5,563 bases of DNA from Syntrophomonadaceae bacterium (GTDB taxonomy: Bacteria > Bacillota > Dethiobacteria > DTU022): contig SKZS01000072.1 in NCBI GenBank assembly GCA_007127255.1, positions 1 through 5,563 of the forward strand, written 5' to 3'. Below the pieces are notes generated by a model. The model had not been told where the DNA came from. It worked only from the letters and a program-made list of their open reading frames with translations, and made no database searches. The number at the start of each line of letters is the position of its first letter. The stretch's first letter is position 1. Both the position numbers and the translations under genes were made by a program. This document shows, piece after piece, positions 1 through 5,267 of this stretch.

Positions 1-96
1 AAGTGCAGGGAAGAAAAGCTGCACATGCATTTATTATTTAGCTTCTCGTGGTATCAATGAAAAGGGAACACTGAAGAACAGTCCCTCTGAGTTTTC
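1..96 (+). repeat. MITE-like repeat, copy A (right part, cut by window edge)
   Basis: Bases 1-79 align without gaps to 3216-3294 with six mismatches (about 92% identity), so this is a second copy of the element described at 3138-3306. Only the part from codon 4 of the relic transposase frame to the right end is inside the window. Reading from base 2, the frame still gives CIYYLASRGINEK, matching copy B. The right end (about 70-96) resembles the reverse complement of copy B's left end, but with several substitutions, so the outer boundary is approximate. It lies just downstream of the leftward DUF362 gene. Confidence 0.8.
60..86 (-). terminator. Possible terminator hairpin for the DUF362 gene, formed by repeat copy A
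   Basis: Read on the minus strand, the end of repeat copy A folds as AGGG-ACTG-TTCTT-CAGT-GTT-CCCT: two 4-bp stems, a 5-nt loop and a 3-nt bulge. The last pair runs into a short TTTTC. It begins 27 bases past the DUF362 stop codon. The stem is short and the T-tract weak, so termination is an inference. Copy B does not form the inner ACTG/CAGT stem. Confidence 0.3.
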
Positions 97-113
97 CGTT
101 CTGCAGAATTGGC

Positions 114-1550
114 TCAAACTCTTTTTATAATATGAGAAAGAGGGTGGGGCACACGGGAGCAGGAACCTTTCAAGCGGGCGGTCAGATAACCGGCAGAAGC
201 CGTAAAGTTATTTAAGGGGATCAGCTTAAGGGGGTTTACCCTCATAAGGTGCAGCATGGCTTCTGCGGTAGCGCACAGATTATTGCATTCACCGCTTAAG
301 TAAACATTCTTTTTCCCCAGTCTTGCTTTCAGCTGCTCCGCAACTTCTTCGATAGCGCAATGACCGGCAATAAGTGCTTTACCCTCTATACTTTCTATAT
401 CTCCCCGGTTGTGCCCTTTTCCGGCAACCAGCGTCCATCCGCCTTTGCCCTGGTAATCCAGGCTGAGGGTTTGCAGCAGGCATAAAGGGTTGTTGCGGCA
501 CCCTTCCGGGCAATAACGTTCCTGACCGGTAACCAGCTTGACGTCTGCGGGAAACTCCGGGAAAAGATCCCAGGGATAATGTTTTTCCTGCGGCTGATCA
601 GAGTTATTGTACAAATCATTAAAATCAGTTACATCACCGGAGAGAATAATATCACCGGCGCTTTTAACTCCACCGGAAAAACCCCTTTCCACGGCTAGTT
701 TCAGATGGGGCACATCTGCTATCGTTAAACCGAAAATACCGGCTCCGGCAATATCGGCGGCCACAACATTGGCACTTCCCAGGAGGGTCAGAAACGGCTT
801 GACCTGCTGGTCGGCCAGGGCGGTGGCAAAATAATGCCCGTGAATGGTTCCCTCAATGCCTTCGATTAGAGTAATATCGGGTTTTATATAGCCCAGAATA
901 TCCGTTAGCTTATGATGCAGATTAAAATTATGGTCAAATCCGCGGCTCTTTTGCATGGGAAAGCCCCACTGGTTTTTAATCCCCAGGGTAACCACTCCCA
1001 TGGAATGGGTTTTTAGCTTAGGGACATTAATATATAAATGCTTGTCTCTTTCATTGATAAGCTTCATTACCGTTGCCGGCATGGCAAACTCTGACAAATC
1101 ATACACGGGATTACCTGCTTTATCCGGCACGGTTTTGCCCTTAAAAGATAACGATGTGCTGTTTTCTTCGTCAAGATAAATAGGCATGCAGCCCGTTTCC
1201 CGGCAGATTTTTGTATAGCCTACGGCCCTAAAAACCAGCCTGGTAAAATTGGCCTGGGTTGAGTTTTCAAACAGAAAAATTTTTCTTGCGCCCCGGTTTT
1301 TCCAGTAATCAATTACTGCCCTGATTACTTCCGCCCTGGTATAGCTGTATGGTTTGGAATCTACGGCATTAGGCTTTATATAAACATCGCCGCTTTCTTT
1401 CAGCAGTGAACTGCCGCCCAGACTGTCGAATATCTCTTTTACCGTAACGTTTATTTCTCTTACCAATTCCTCATTCAGTGCCTTGTATACGGTAAATGAG
1501 TCCTGGCCGTGGGGAGTATTCAGCTTTTTTATAATAACAGCGGCGCTCAA
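114..1550 (-). CDS. DUF362 domain-containing protein with cysteine-rich C-terminal half
   Basis: A DUF362-family protein of 478 residues; the biochemical role of this family is poorly defined and some members carry Fe-S clusters. The family is recognised from YIKPNAV (residues 57-63), NVPKLKTHS (175-183), GIKNQWG (190-196) and the DITLIEGIEG block (225-234). No signal peptide or membrane span is seen, so it should be cytoplasmic. The C-terminal half has C347-x3-C351-x5-C357, then C398 and C422-x3-C426; these could bind a metal or Fe-S cluster, but no standard ferredoxin CxxCxxC motif is present. I chose the TTG at 1550 because AGAGAGGGA (1559-1567) sits 8 nt upstream. The in-frame TTG at 1556, two codons earlier, is too close to that site. 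The gene is monocistronic, with its own promoter at 1600-1628, and ends in TGA just before a mobile repeat. Confidence 0.88.
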   Translation of the reverse strand: MSAAVIIKKLNTPHGQDSFTVYKALNEELVREINVTVKEIFDSLGGSSLLKESGDVYIKPNAVDSKPYSYTRAEVIRAVIDYWKNRGARKIFLFENSTQANFTRLVFRAVGYTKICRETGCMPIYLDEENSTSLSFKGKTVPDKAGNPVYDLSEFAMPATVMKLINERDKHLYINVPKLKTHSMGVVTLGIKNQWGFPMQKSRGFDHNFNLHHKLTDILGYIKPDITLIEGIEGTIHGHYFATALADQQVKPFLTLLGSANVVAADIAGAGIFGLTIADVPHLKLAVERGFSGGVKSAGDIILSGDVTDFNDLYNNSDQPQEKHYPWDLFPEFPADVKLVTGQERYCPEGCRNNPLCLLQTLSLDYQGKGGWTLVAGKGHNRGDIESIEGKALIAGHCAIEEVAEQLKARLGKKNVYLSGECNNLCATAEAMLHLMRVNPLKLIPLNNFTASAGYLTARLKGSCSRVPHPLSHIIKRV

Positions 1551-1599
1551 TAACAAAATCCCTCTCTGGCAGAATGCGAAGCTGCCTCTTAATGATAAG

Positions 1600-1628
1600 A
1601 GTATACATTACCCCCTAAAGCGGATCAA
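1600..1628 (-). promoter_or_regulatory. Sigma-A promoter of the DUF362 gene
   Basis: On the minus strand there is a -35 box TTGATC (1623-1628, 4/6 to consensus), an exact 17-bp spacer and a -10 box TATACT (1600-1605, 5/6). Transcription would start near 1593, giving a leader of about 43 nt before the TTG start at 1550. No operator palindrome is evident. Confidence 0.65.
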
Positions 1629-1654
1629 TTATTCGAAAACCGGATCGGGTAAAA

Positions 1655-1684
1655 GGACACAGACACAGAGAGACGGTTGTTTGC
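1655..1684 (+). repeat. Decayed end of the MITE/Y1-transposase repeat family
   Basis: The stretch ACACAGAGAGACGGTTGTTT (1663-1682) resembles the left end of the complete element at 3138-3164 (ACACAAGGGGACGGTTCTTT), differing at four of twenty positions. No recognisable element body follows, so this is either an old truncated insertion or a chance similarity. Confidence 0.4.
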
Positions 1685-1737
1685 CTCGTTGCACACAGTC
1701 TGCCGTCTTCCTGACATTATTTATAGCAATAGCCGGT

Positions 1738-1966
1738 GATATTAAGCACAAGAAAAGGGAAAAACTCTTGCAAGAAGAATTATATAAGTGGTTTAAGCAT
1801 TAATGGTGAAACCGTGGAGAAGAAGGGCAAGTTTAAGGGAATTTCACAGGATCTTTATTCCCATACATGTTTAGCTGCTGGTTTTAAGCTGGCTAAACTG
1901 CCTGGTCAAAGTGCCTTAGTACTCGTAAAACCTTTAAGGTATTTTAGATACCATACAAAGCAATAG
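1738..1966 (+). pseudogene. Frameshifted relic of an unrecognised gene (C-terminal end)
   Basis: Two adjacent plus-strand frames look coding but are out of register. One (1738-1803) reads KREKLLQEELYKWFKH and stops at TAA 1801-1803. The next (from about 1799) reads INGETVEKKGKFKG through to LVLVKPLRYFRYHTKQ and stops at TAG 1964-1966. Joined by one frameshift near 1799 they would give a charged, ordinary-looking C-terminal segment of about 75 residues. The second frame alone could start at GTG 1736, but no ribosome binding site precedes it. The family is not recognised. The stop lies 15 bases before the GTG of the downstream beta-propeller gene, and the ribosome binding site for that gene begins at the stop. 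An alternative is a short intact leader-like gene. A degenerate mobile-repeat end just upstream fits local decay. Confidence 0.35.
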
Positions 1967-1972
1967 GGAGGG
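1965..1972 (+). promoter_or_regulatory. Ribosome binding site fixing a GTG start
   Basis: AGGGAGGG lies 9 nt before GTG 1982-1984. It supports the GTG as the start of the propeller protein, which is directly followed by a lysine/leucine-rich membrane anchor. I could not find a convincing sigma-A promoter close upstream, so the gene may be read from a promoter before the relic at 1738-1966. Confidence 0.7.
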
Positions 1973-1981
1973 ATTATTACA

Positions 1982-3064
1982 GTGCGTAAATTGCTATTAC
2001 TTCTGATAGGTCTGGTGGTTTCACTGTTGCTTTATCTCTTGCTATGGCCTGTGCCGATAGAGCCTGTTGCCTGGATACCGCCGGAACAGCCGGGTTTAAC
2101 GGGGCCTTATGCCGAAAATAATTATTTATCTGATGCGCAGCTATATCCACTTAATGGAGGGTATGGCCCGGAAGATACGGCCCTTGGTCCTGATGGTCTG
2201 ATTTATACCGGTTTAGCTGACGGGTCAATAGTGCGTTTTTCACCCGGTAACAGCGGTGCACTAGAAACCATTGTCAATACCGGTGGTCGTCCCCTGGGAA
2301 TGAAGTTTAATTTTGATCGTCTCTACATTGCCGATTGTGTGATGGGTCTGCTCTATATTGATAATGCCACTGCTGCATCCGGGCACCGGGTTGAGCTGGC
2401 TGTCGATGAGTTCGAAGGCAAAAAAATGATCTTTGTTGATGATCTTGCTGTGGCTTCCGACGGAACAGTCTGGTTTACGGATGCTTCTACTCGTTTTGAT
2501 CTGGAAAATAACATTACTGACTATTTCGAATCTAAACCGTCAGGCCGACTGTTTGCCTGGGATCCTGAAAGCGGCCAAACCAGCCTGCATGTTGACGAAC
2601 TTGGGTTCGCAAACGGGGTGGCCTTAGGCCCGGATGAAGCTTACCTGCTGGTCAATGAAACCATGCGTTACCGTATTACACGCTACTGGCTTACCGGAGC
2701 GAAGAAGGGCCAGACTGATATCTTTGTCGATAACCTGCCTGGTTTTCCGGATAATCTAAGCAACAACGGCGAAGGGCTATTTTGGGTAGCTTTAATTTAT
2801 CCACGCGACCTGCTGGTGGACAGCATACTGCCCCGGCCTTTTCTGCGCAAGGTAATCATGCGCTTGCCCGAAGCCTTGCGAGTGAGTGAACCCGATCCCT
2901 TGGGTTTGGTTATTGCCCTCGATTACGAAGGCAATGTGATTCATAACCTGCAGGATCATACAGGACACTGCCATACGATCACCAGTGTAAATGAAGAGGA
3001 TGGTTATCTCTGGCTGGGCAGTCTCACCGAGCCGCATGTAGCCCGTATTCGTGTTCCCGATTAG
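1982..3064 (+). CDS. Membrane-anchored SMP-30/strictosidine synthase-like (APMAP-type) beta-propeller protein
   Basis: A 360-residue protein of the SMP-30/gluconolactonase and strictosidine synthase-like group, closest in style to the APMAP branch. These are six-bladed beta-propellers, often calcium-dependent lactonases or arylesterases; the substrate here is unknown. Residues 3-22 are an uncleaved-looking hydrophobic anchor after MRK, so the propeller should face outside the cell. Family landmarks are GPEDTA (62-67), RPLGM (103-107), FVDDLAVASDGTVWFTDAST (151-170), FANGVALGPDEAYLLVNET (208-226), RYRITRYWL (229-237) and LPGFPDNLS (252-260). E64, N211 and D257 fall where the family usually places metal ligands, an inference from motif position. 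C119 and C330 are the only cysteines. Length is normal and the frame is intact. Start is GTG. It is flanked by a gene relic upstream and a mobile repeat downstream, with no co-directional partner. Confidence 0.9.
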   Translation: MRKLLLLLIGLVVSLLLYLLLWPVPIEPVAWIPPEQPGLTGPYAENNYLSDAQLYPLNGGYGPEDTALGPDGLIYTGLADGSIVRFSPGNSGALETIVNTGGRPLGMKFNFDRLYIADCVMGLLYIDNATAASGHRVELAVDEFEGKKMIFVDDLAVASDGTVWFTDASTRFDLENNITDYFESKPSGRLFAWDPESGQTSLHVDELGFANGVALGPDEAYLLVNETMRYRITRYWLTGAKKGQTDIFVDNLPGFPDNLSNNGEGLFWVALIYPRDLLVDSILPRPFLRKVIMRLPEALRVSEPDPLGLVIALDYEGNVIHNLQDHTGHCHTITSVNEEDGYLWLGSLTEPHVARIRVPD

Positions 3065-3137
3065 AAAGATTAAAACTACCAATGCGTCATTTGGTCCTTC
3101 TCCCGGATCGATGAACGAACCAATACTCCTGGTTAAG

Positions 3138-3306
3138 AACACAAGGGGACGGTTCTTTTGTGTCGCATCAGTAGCCTCATTTTACTTCATTAATGCTGGG
3201 TAATTCTATGCCAAGAAGTGCCAGGAAGGAAAGCTGTACATGCATTTATCATTTAGCTTCTCGTGGTATCAATGAAAAGGGAACACAGAAGAACCTCCCC
3301 TTGCGC
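3138..3306 (+). mobile_element. MITE-like non-autonomous element derived from a Y1/REP-type transposon (copy B)
   Basis: An element of about 170 bp with imperfect terminal inverted repeats. The left end, ACACAAGGGGACGGTTCTTT (3139-3158), matches the reverse complement of the right end, ACACAGAAGAACCTCCCCTT (3283-3302), with one substitution and one missing base. The left end also has its own hairpin potential: ACACAA (3139-3144) can pair with TTGTGT (3158-3163), or AAGAAC (3135-3140) with GTTCTT (3152-3157). Subterminal hairpins of this kind are typical of elements mobilised by Y1 (HUH) transposases. Inside, the first 22 codons of such a transposase are kept (3208-3273) and then joined directly to the right end. 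The same junction occurs in copy A, so the deleted form spread as a unit. It cannot move without a transposase supplied in trans. The right end stops about 4 bases from the stop codon of the permease gene. Confidence 0.75.
3208..3273 (+). pseudogene. N-terminal relic of a Y1 (REP-associated/IS200-like) transposase
   Basis: ATG at 3208 opens a frame reading MPRSARKESCTCIYHLASRG and then IN, which matches the usual start of Y1 REP-associated transposases (MPRxARKKS...IYHxMxRGIN). After codon 22 the similarity ends. The frame runs through the element's right end and into the permease gene on the other strand, closing at TAA 3349-3351 (47 codons in all). The HUH motif and the catalytic tyrosine are absent, so it cannot be an active transposase. 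Confidence 0.7.
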
Positions 3307-3309
3307 GCC

Positions 3310-4215
3310 CTAAACAGTTACTTTCCCTACAGGCTTTGGGCTGTCCCTTAAAATAACAATTAATCCGCCTGTAATAATTAAAGCTCCGCCAAGTATTGAC
3401 CCCGGAGTTATTCCTTCATATAAAAACAGGGCCGCCATTACCGTTGCACCCAGGGGTTCAGCATAGGTTAATATTCCAGCGTGCTGCGCTTGAACCTTTT
3501 TCAAGCCCAGGTGAAAAAGGGTAGTCCCCATAGCTTGCTGAAGCAATCCTAAAAACATTAGCAGTAAAAAGCTATTCCAGGTCAACACTTGAGAGGAAAA
3601 CAAAACAAAAGGCAGCAGCGCCAGGGCTATATAACCAGATGATAGGGTGTTAGATTTTGGGCCAAGCATTGCCAGTGGCACTCTTTTTAAAAATAAAGCT
3701 AAAAATCCGTATGTCATACCGCCTAACAGGGCAATAAAATCTCCCAGCAAGCTCAAACCGACATTAAATAACCCGCCGTAACCCATTATAGTTGCCGTGC
3801 CAAGCAGGCAAATAATTAGCGCAAGAATCGTTCTAAACTCCAGCTTTTCCTTTAACATCGAAGGAGCAAAGAAAACTGTGAAAACCGGAGCTGTATAAAT
3901 TAAAAATGCTGCATTGGCGACACTGGTAAAATTTATTGCGTATGTATAGGCTAAAAAAGAAAGACAGTTTATTGCAGCAGGAACCAGCATTAATTTCCAG
4001 TGAGTTAAAGACGGCCTCATCGATGCCAGGCCATCTCTGATTGCAATAAAGGCTAACAAGCCGAGCAGGCCGAATAAAAAGCGGTAAAAAAGGATATACT
4101 CCGGAGAATAATCCAGCGCCCGCACAAAAAGCCCATAACTACCCCAGATCACCGCTGCCATAAAGATTTGCAGGTAACCTATTTTTTCCTTAAATGCTAT
4201 CAAATAGCCTGCCAT
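3310..4215 (-). CDS. EamA/DMT-superfamily permease (ten-helix transporter)
   Basis: A 301-residue integral membrane protein of the drug/metabolite transporter superfamily. These are typically exporters of amino acids, metabolites or drugs; the substrate cannot be told from sequence. Ten hydrophobic segments are visible near residues 13-29, 40-59, 74-93, 100-117, 128-147, 153-175, 193-209, 215-234, 244-266 and 271-289, arranged as two EamA repeats. Each repeat has the family's A-F-L-x-Y-T-A-P-V (103-111) or A-G-I-L-T-Y-A-E-P (246-254) signature. The start is uncertain. ATG 4215 is preferred because the protein then begins just before helix 1, but the nearest strong site, GGGAGG (4235-4240), is 19 nt away. 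A TTG at 4254 adds 13 residues but has no ribosome binding site. A promoter lies at 4288-4316. The stop codon nearly touches the mobile repeat. Confidence 0.88.
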   Translation of the reverse strand: MAGYLIAFKEKIGYLQIFMAAVIWGSYGLFVRALDYSPEYILFYRFLFGLLGLLAFIAIRDGLASMRPSLTHWKLMLVPAAINCLSFLAYTYAINFTSVANAAFLIYTAPVFTVFFAPSMLKEKLEFRTILALIICLLGTATIMGYGGLFNVGLSLLGDFIALLGGMTYGFLALFLKRVPLAMLGPKSNTLSSGYIALALLPFVLFSSQVLTWNSFLLLMFLGLLQQAMGTTLFHLGLKKVQAQHAGILTYAEPLGATVMAALFLYEGITPGSILGGALIITGGLIVILRDSPKPVGKVTV

Positions 4216-4287
4216 GCTAAGCGCTAAAGTTCTGCCTCCCAGTGTTTTTTGCAATAAATATTATGTAATTTCAGATCATTTGCTTAA

Positions 4288-4316
4288 AGTATATTTCAAT
4301 TTAAATCAACAAGCAA
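4288..4316 (-). promoter_or_regulatory. Sigma-A promoter of the EamA permease gene
   Basis: On the minus strand there is a -35 box TTGCTT (4311-4316, 3/6), a 17-bp AT-rich spacer and a -10 box TATACT (4288-4293, 5/6). Transcription would start near 4281, leaving a leader of about 65 nt before ATG 4215. No riboswitch-like structure is apparent in that short leader. Confidence 0.5.
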
Positions 4317-4362
4317 CGCTTGCAGCAAAATCGAACTCCTCTGAAAACAGAACGGGACTGAT

Positions 4363-4380
4363 GTGTGCCATGAGGCACAC
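4363..4380. other. Perfect 7-bp inverted repeat between the permease and PIN toxin genes
   Basis: GTGTGCC and GGCACAC flank a 4-nt loop ATGA. It lies about 30 bases beyond the stop codon of the PIN toxin gene and upstream of the permease promoter. Neither strand has a T-run after the stem, so it is not a textbook intrinsic terminator. It could still end or stabilise the toxin transcript, be a regulator site for the permease gene, or be the stub of an old insertion. Confidence 0.45.
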
Positions 4381-4410
4381 TGACCCCACATTGCGCAGGT
4401 TTGTTTGGCT

Positions 4411-4881
4411 CTATGCAAGCAACTGCAGTTCAGGAAAATATCGCTTATAAAATCCCCGGTCCCGGGTTAATAAAAAGCCGGCATGAAACAAGGCATGTCC
4501 GCCAATTAAAAAATCAGGGAGGATATGCTGCCTGCTGACAATAGCATTGCTGCATTTCGTGCATTCCAGGGGTTGCAGCTTTCCGCAGGCTTTGCACTGG
4601 AAATCCAGAGTGCGGTTTTCAGTGTAATCTTTCCAGGCGCGAGTTGCTGTCCACAAGGCATCCGGCCCGGAGCTTACCAGGAAAATACTGGTATCTGATA
4701 GAAATTGCAGCAGCATGTCCTGTTCATGGAACTGTGAGGCCAGCTCTCCGTATACTATTTCAGATATTACCAGGCGGTGTTTTTTGCTGTACAGGTTTAA
4801 TTGGGACAGGGATTGCTTAACATGCCTGGGATCCGGAAGAAGAATATCAAAGAGGATGTTGGTATCTACGGCAACGGTCAT
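4411..4881 (-). CDS. vapC: PIN-domain toxin (VapC-like) with zinc-ribbon insertion
   Basis: A 156-residue PIN-domain protein, predicted to be the ribonuclease toxin of a VapBC-type module acting on cytoplasmic RNA. The acidic active-site set is present: D6 (AVDTNIL), E46 (VYGELAS), D123 (LPDFLIGGHA) and D141 (TRDRGFY). Between the E and the third acidic residue is a small insertion with C96-x2-C99-x7-C107-x2-C110, a zinc-ribbon-like knuckle that explains why it is longer than the usual VapC of about 130 residues. The RQHILPDFLIGGHA stretch follows directly. ATG 4879-4881 overlaps the antitoxin stop codon (ATGA), so translation is almost certainly coupled. The frame is intact and all key residues are present, so it is probably active. 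The RNA target and the role of the zinc ribbon are unknown. The vapC symbol rests on fold and operon layout. Confidence 0.87.
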   Translation of the reverse strand: MTVAVDTNILFDILLPDPRHVKQSLSQLNLYSKKHRLVISEIVYGELASQFHEQDMLLQFLSDTSIFLVSSGPDALWTATRAWKDYTENRTLDFQCKACGKLQPLECTKCSNAIVSRQHILPDFLIGGHALFHAGFLLTRDRGFYKRYFPELQLLA

Positions 4882-5096
4882 TCGTCACGTAGCTCCTCGA
4901 TGACTTTGTCGCTGTCGCTTTCTTGATCCAACCAGCCGACATATTTTTTAAATCGCTGCTGATCAAGTTCTTTCTCTAGAACATAGCCTTCGCTTGTTTC
5001 TCTTATAATAATATTATCACCAGTTTTTAAACCGAGCTTATCCCGCAAGGGTTTGGGCAGGGTTAGCTGGCCTTTTGATGTGATTTTAGCTTTCAT
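4878..5096 (-). CDS. vapB: AbrB/MazE-fold antitoxin (VapB-like)
   Basis: A 72-residue antitoxin for the overlapping PIN toxin. Residues 1-42 are a classic SpoVT/AbrB swapped-hairpin DNA-binding domain (KAKITSKGQLTLPKPLRDKL, then GLKTGDNIIIRE). The acidic C-terminal tail (46-72, with KKYVGWLDQESDSDK) is the expected toxin-binding part. Antitoxins of this fold bind their own promoter as dimers and repress it more strongly with toxin bound. A palindrome over the -10 box (5130-5147) is the likely site. ATG 5094-5096 is preceded by GGAGGT (5108-5113 on the minus strand) at 11 nt. The gene is first in the two-gene operon and its TGA overlaps the toxin ATG. A free-standing AbrB-type transition regulator is unlikely given the overlap. 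Confidence 0.9.
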   Translation of the reverse strand: MKAKITSKGQLTLPKPLRDKLGLKTGDNIIIRETSEGYVLEKELDQQRFKKYVGWLDQESDSDKVIEELRDE

Positions 5097-5129
5097 AGTT
5101 TAGCCTTACCTCCAGTTAAGAAATATTTT

Positions 5130-5147
5130 CCTTACCATATTGTAAGG
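5130..5147. promoter_or_regulatory. Operator palindrome for vapBC autoregulation
   Basis: CCTTAC (5130-5135) and GTAAGG (5142-5147) form a perfect inverted repeat around a 6-bp centre and cover the -10 box of the vapBC promoter. A third CCTTAC lies at 5104-5109, next to the ribosome binding site, and with the flanking base makes a 7-bp match to GTAAGGC at 5142-5148. Position and symmetry fit binding by the AbrB-fold antitoxin, which is an inference. Confidence 0.6.
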
Positions 5148-5167
5148 CTGTTATAAGCCCATGTCAA
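5139..5167 (-). promoter_or_regulatory. Near-consensus promoter of the vapBC operon
   Basis: On the minus strand there is a perfect -35 box TTGACA (5162-5167), a 17-bp spacer and a -10 box TACAAT (5139-5144, 5/6). The expected start site is near 5132, leaving a leader of about 35 nt. This is the strongest promoter in the window. A second TTGACA occurs 21 bases further upstream (5183-5188) but has no matching -10 box. Confidence 0.75.
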
Positions 5168-5181
5168 GGCTACTAGTATAA

Positions 5182-5196
5182 CTGTCAACTGGACAG
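5182..5196. repeat. Inverted repeat in the divergent control region
   Basis: CTGTC (5182-5186) and GACAG (5192-5196) are perfect 5-bp arms around AACTG. An 8-bp perfect palindrome TACTAGTA lies just before it at 5171-5178. Both sit upstream of the vapBC -35 box and could be accessory binding sites, but short palindromes like these also arise by chance. Confidence 0.3.
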
Positions 5197-5218
5197 CGCC
5201 AGAACACGCCTTAAATTG

Positions 5219-5238
5219 GCCCTGGCTGCTGCCAGGGC
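5219..5238. repeat. Strong GC-rich hairpin upstream of the ribbon-helix-helix antitoxin promoter
   Basis: GCCCTGGC and GCCAGGGC are perfect 8-bp arms around a 4-nt loop TGCT. The hairpin ends directly at the -35 box of the rightward promoter (5239). It lies between two divergent promoters and no T-run follows on either strand, so it does not look like a terminator. An insulating structure, a regulator site or a leftover of a mobile repeat are all possible. Confidence 0.5.
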
Positions 5239-5267
5239 TTGCTAATTGGTTTTAGATAATGTATAAT
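5239..5267 (+). promoter_or_regulatory. Promoter of the ribbon-helix-helix antitoxin gene
   Basis: A -35 box TTGCTA (5239-5244, 4/6), a 17-bp spacer and a perfect -10 box TATAAT (5262-5267). The start site would be near 5274, about 33 nt before the ATG at 5307. Confidence 0.65.

Noticed and set aside
395..1179. Open frames of about 74-75 codons at 395-619 (minus strand), 607-834 and 955-1179 (plus strand)
   Set aside because: They lie inside the DUF362 gene in other frames, have no ribosome binding sites and show no recognisable domain, so they are shadows.
1483..1737. Plus-strand frame upstream of the relic, giving a hydrophobic stretch FLTLFIAIAG
   Set aside because: The part before 1738 overlaps the 5' end of the DUF362 gene and its promoter, and its composition is not coding-like. 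Only the last 22 codons were kept, as part of the relic.
3085..3134. Terminator after the propeller gene
   Set aside because: Only weak arms (TTGG/CCAA and AACCA/TGGTT) are present, with long loops and no T-run, so I do not call a terminator.
2792..3142. Minus-strand open frame of 116 codons over the 3' end of the propeller gene
   Set aside because: It is antisense to a clearly conserved coding region and starts at the edge of the mobile repeat with no ribosome binding site or familiar motif.
1..3306. The DUF362-propeller segment as a composite transposon bounded by the two repeats
   Set aside because: The repeats are non-autonomous, and neither gene is a typical cargo. Both copies are more simply explained as independent insertions.
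4214..4450. Plus-strand open frame of 78 codons across the permease-toxin spacer
   Set aside because: It runs over the permease promoter and the 4363-4380 hairpin, overlaps both flanking genes on the other strand and has no coding character.
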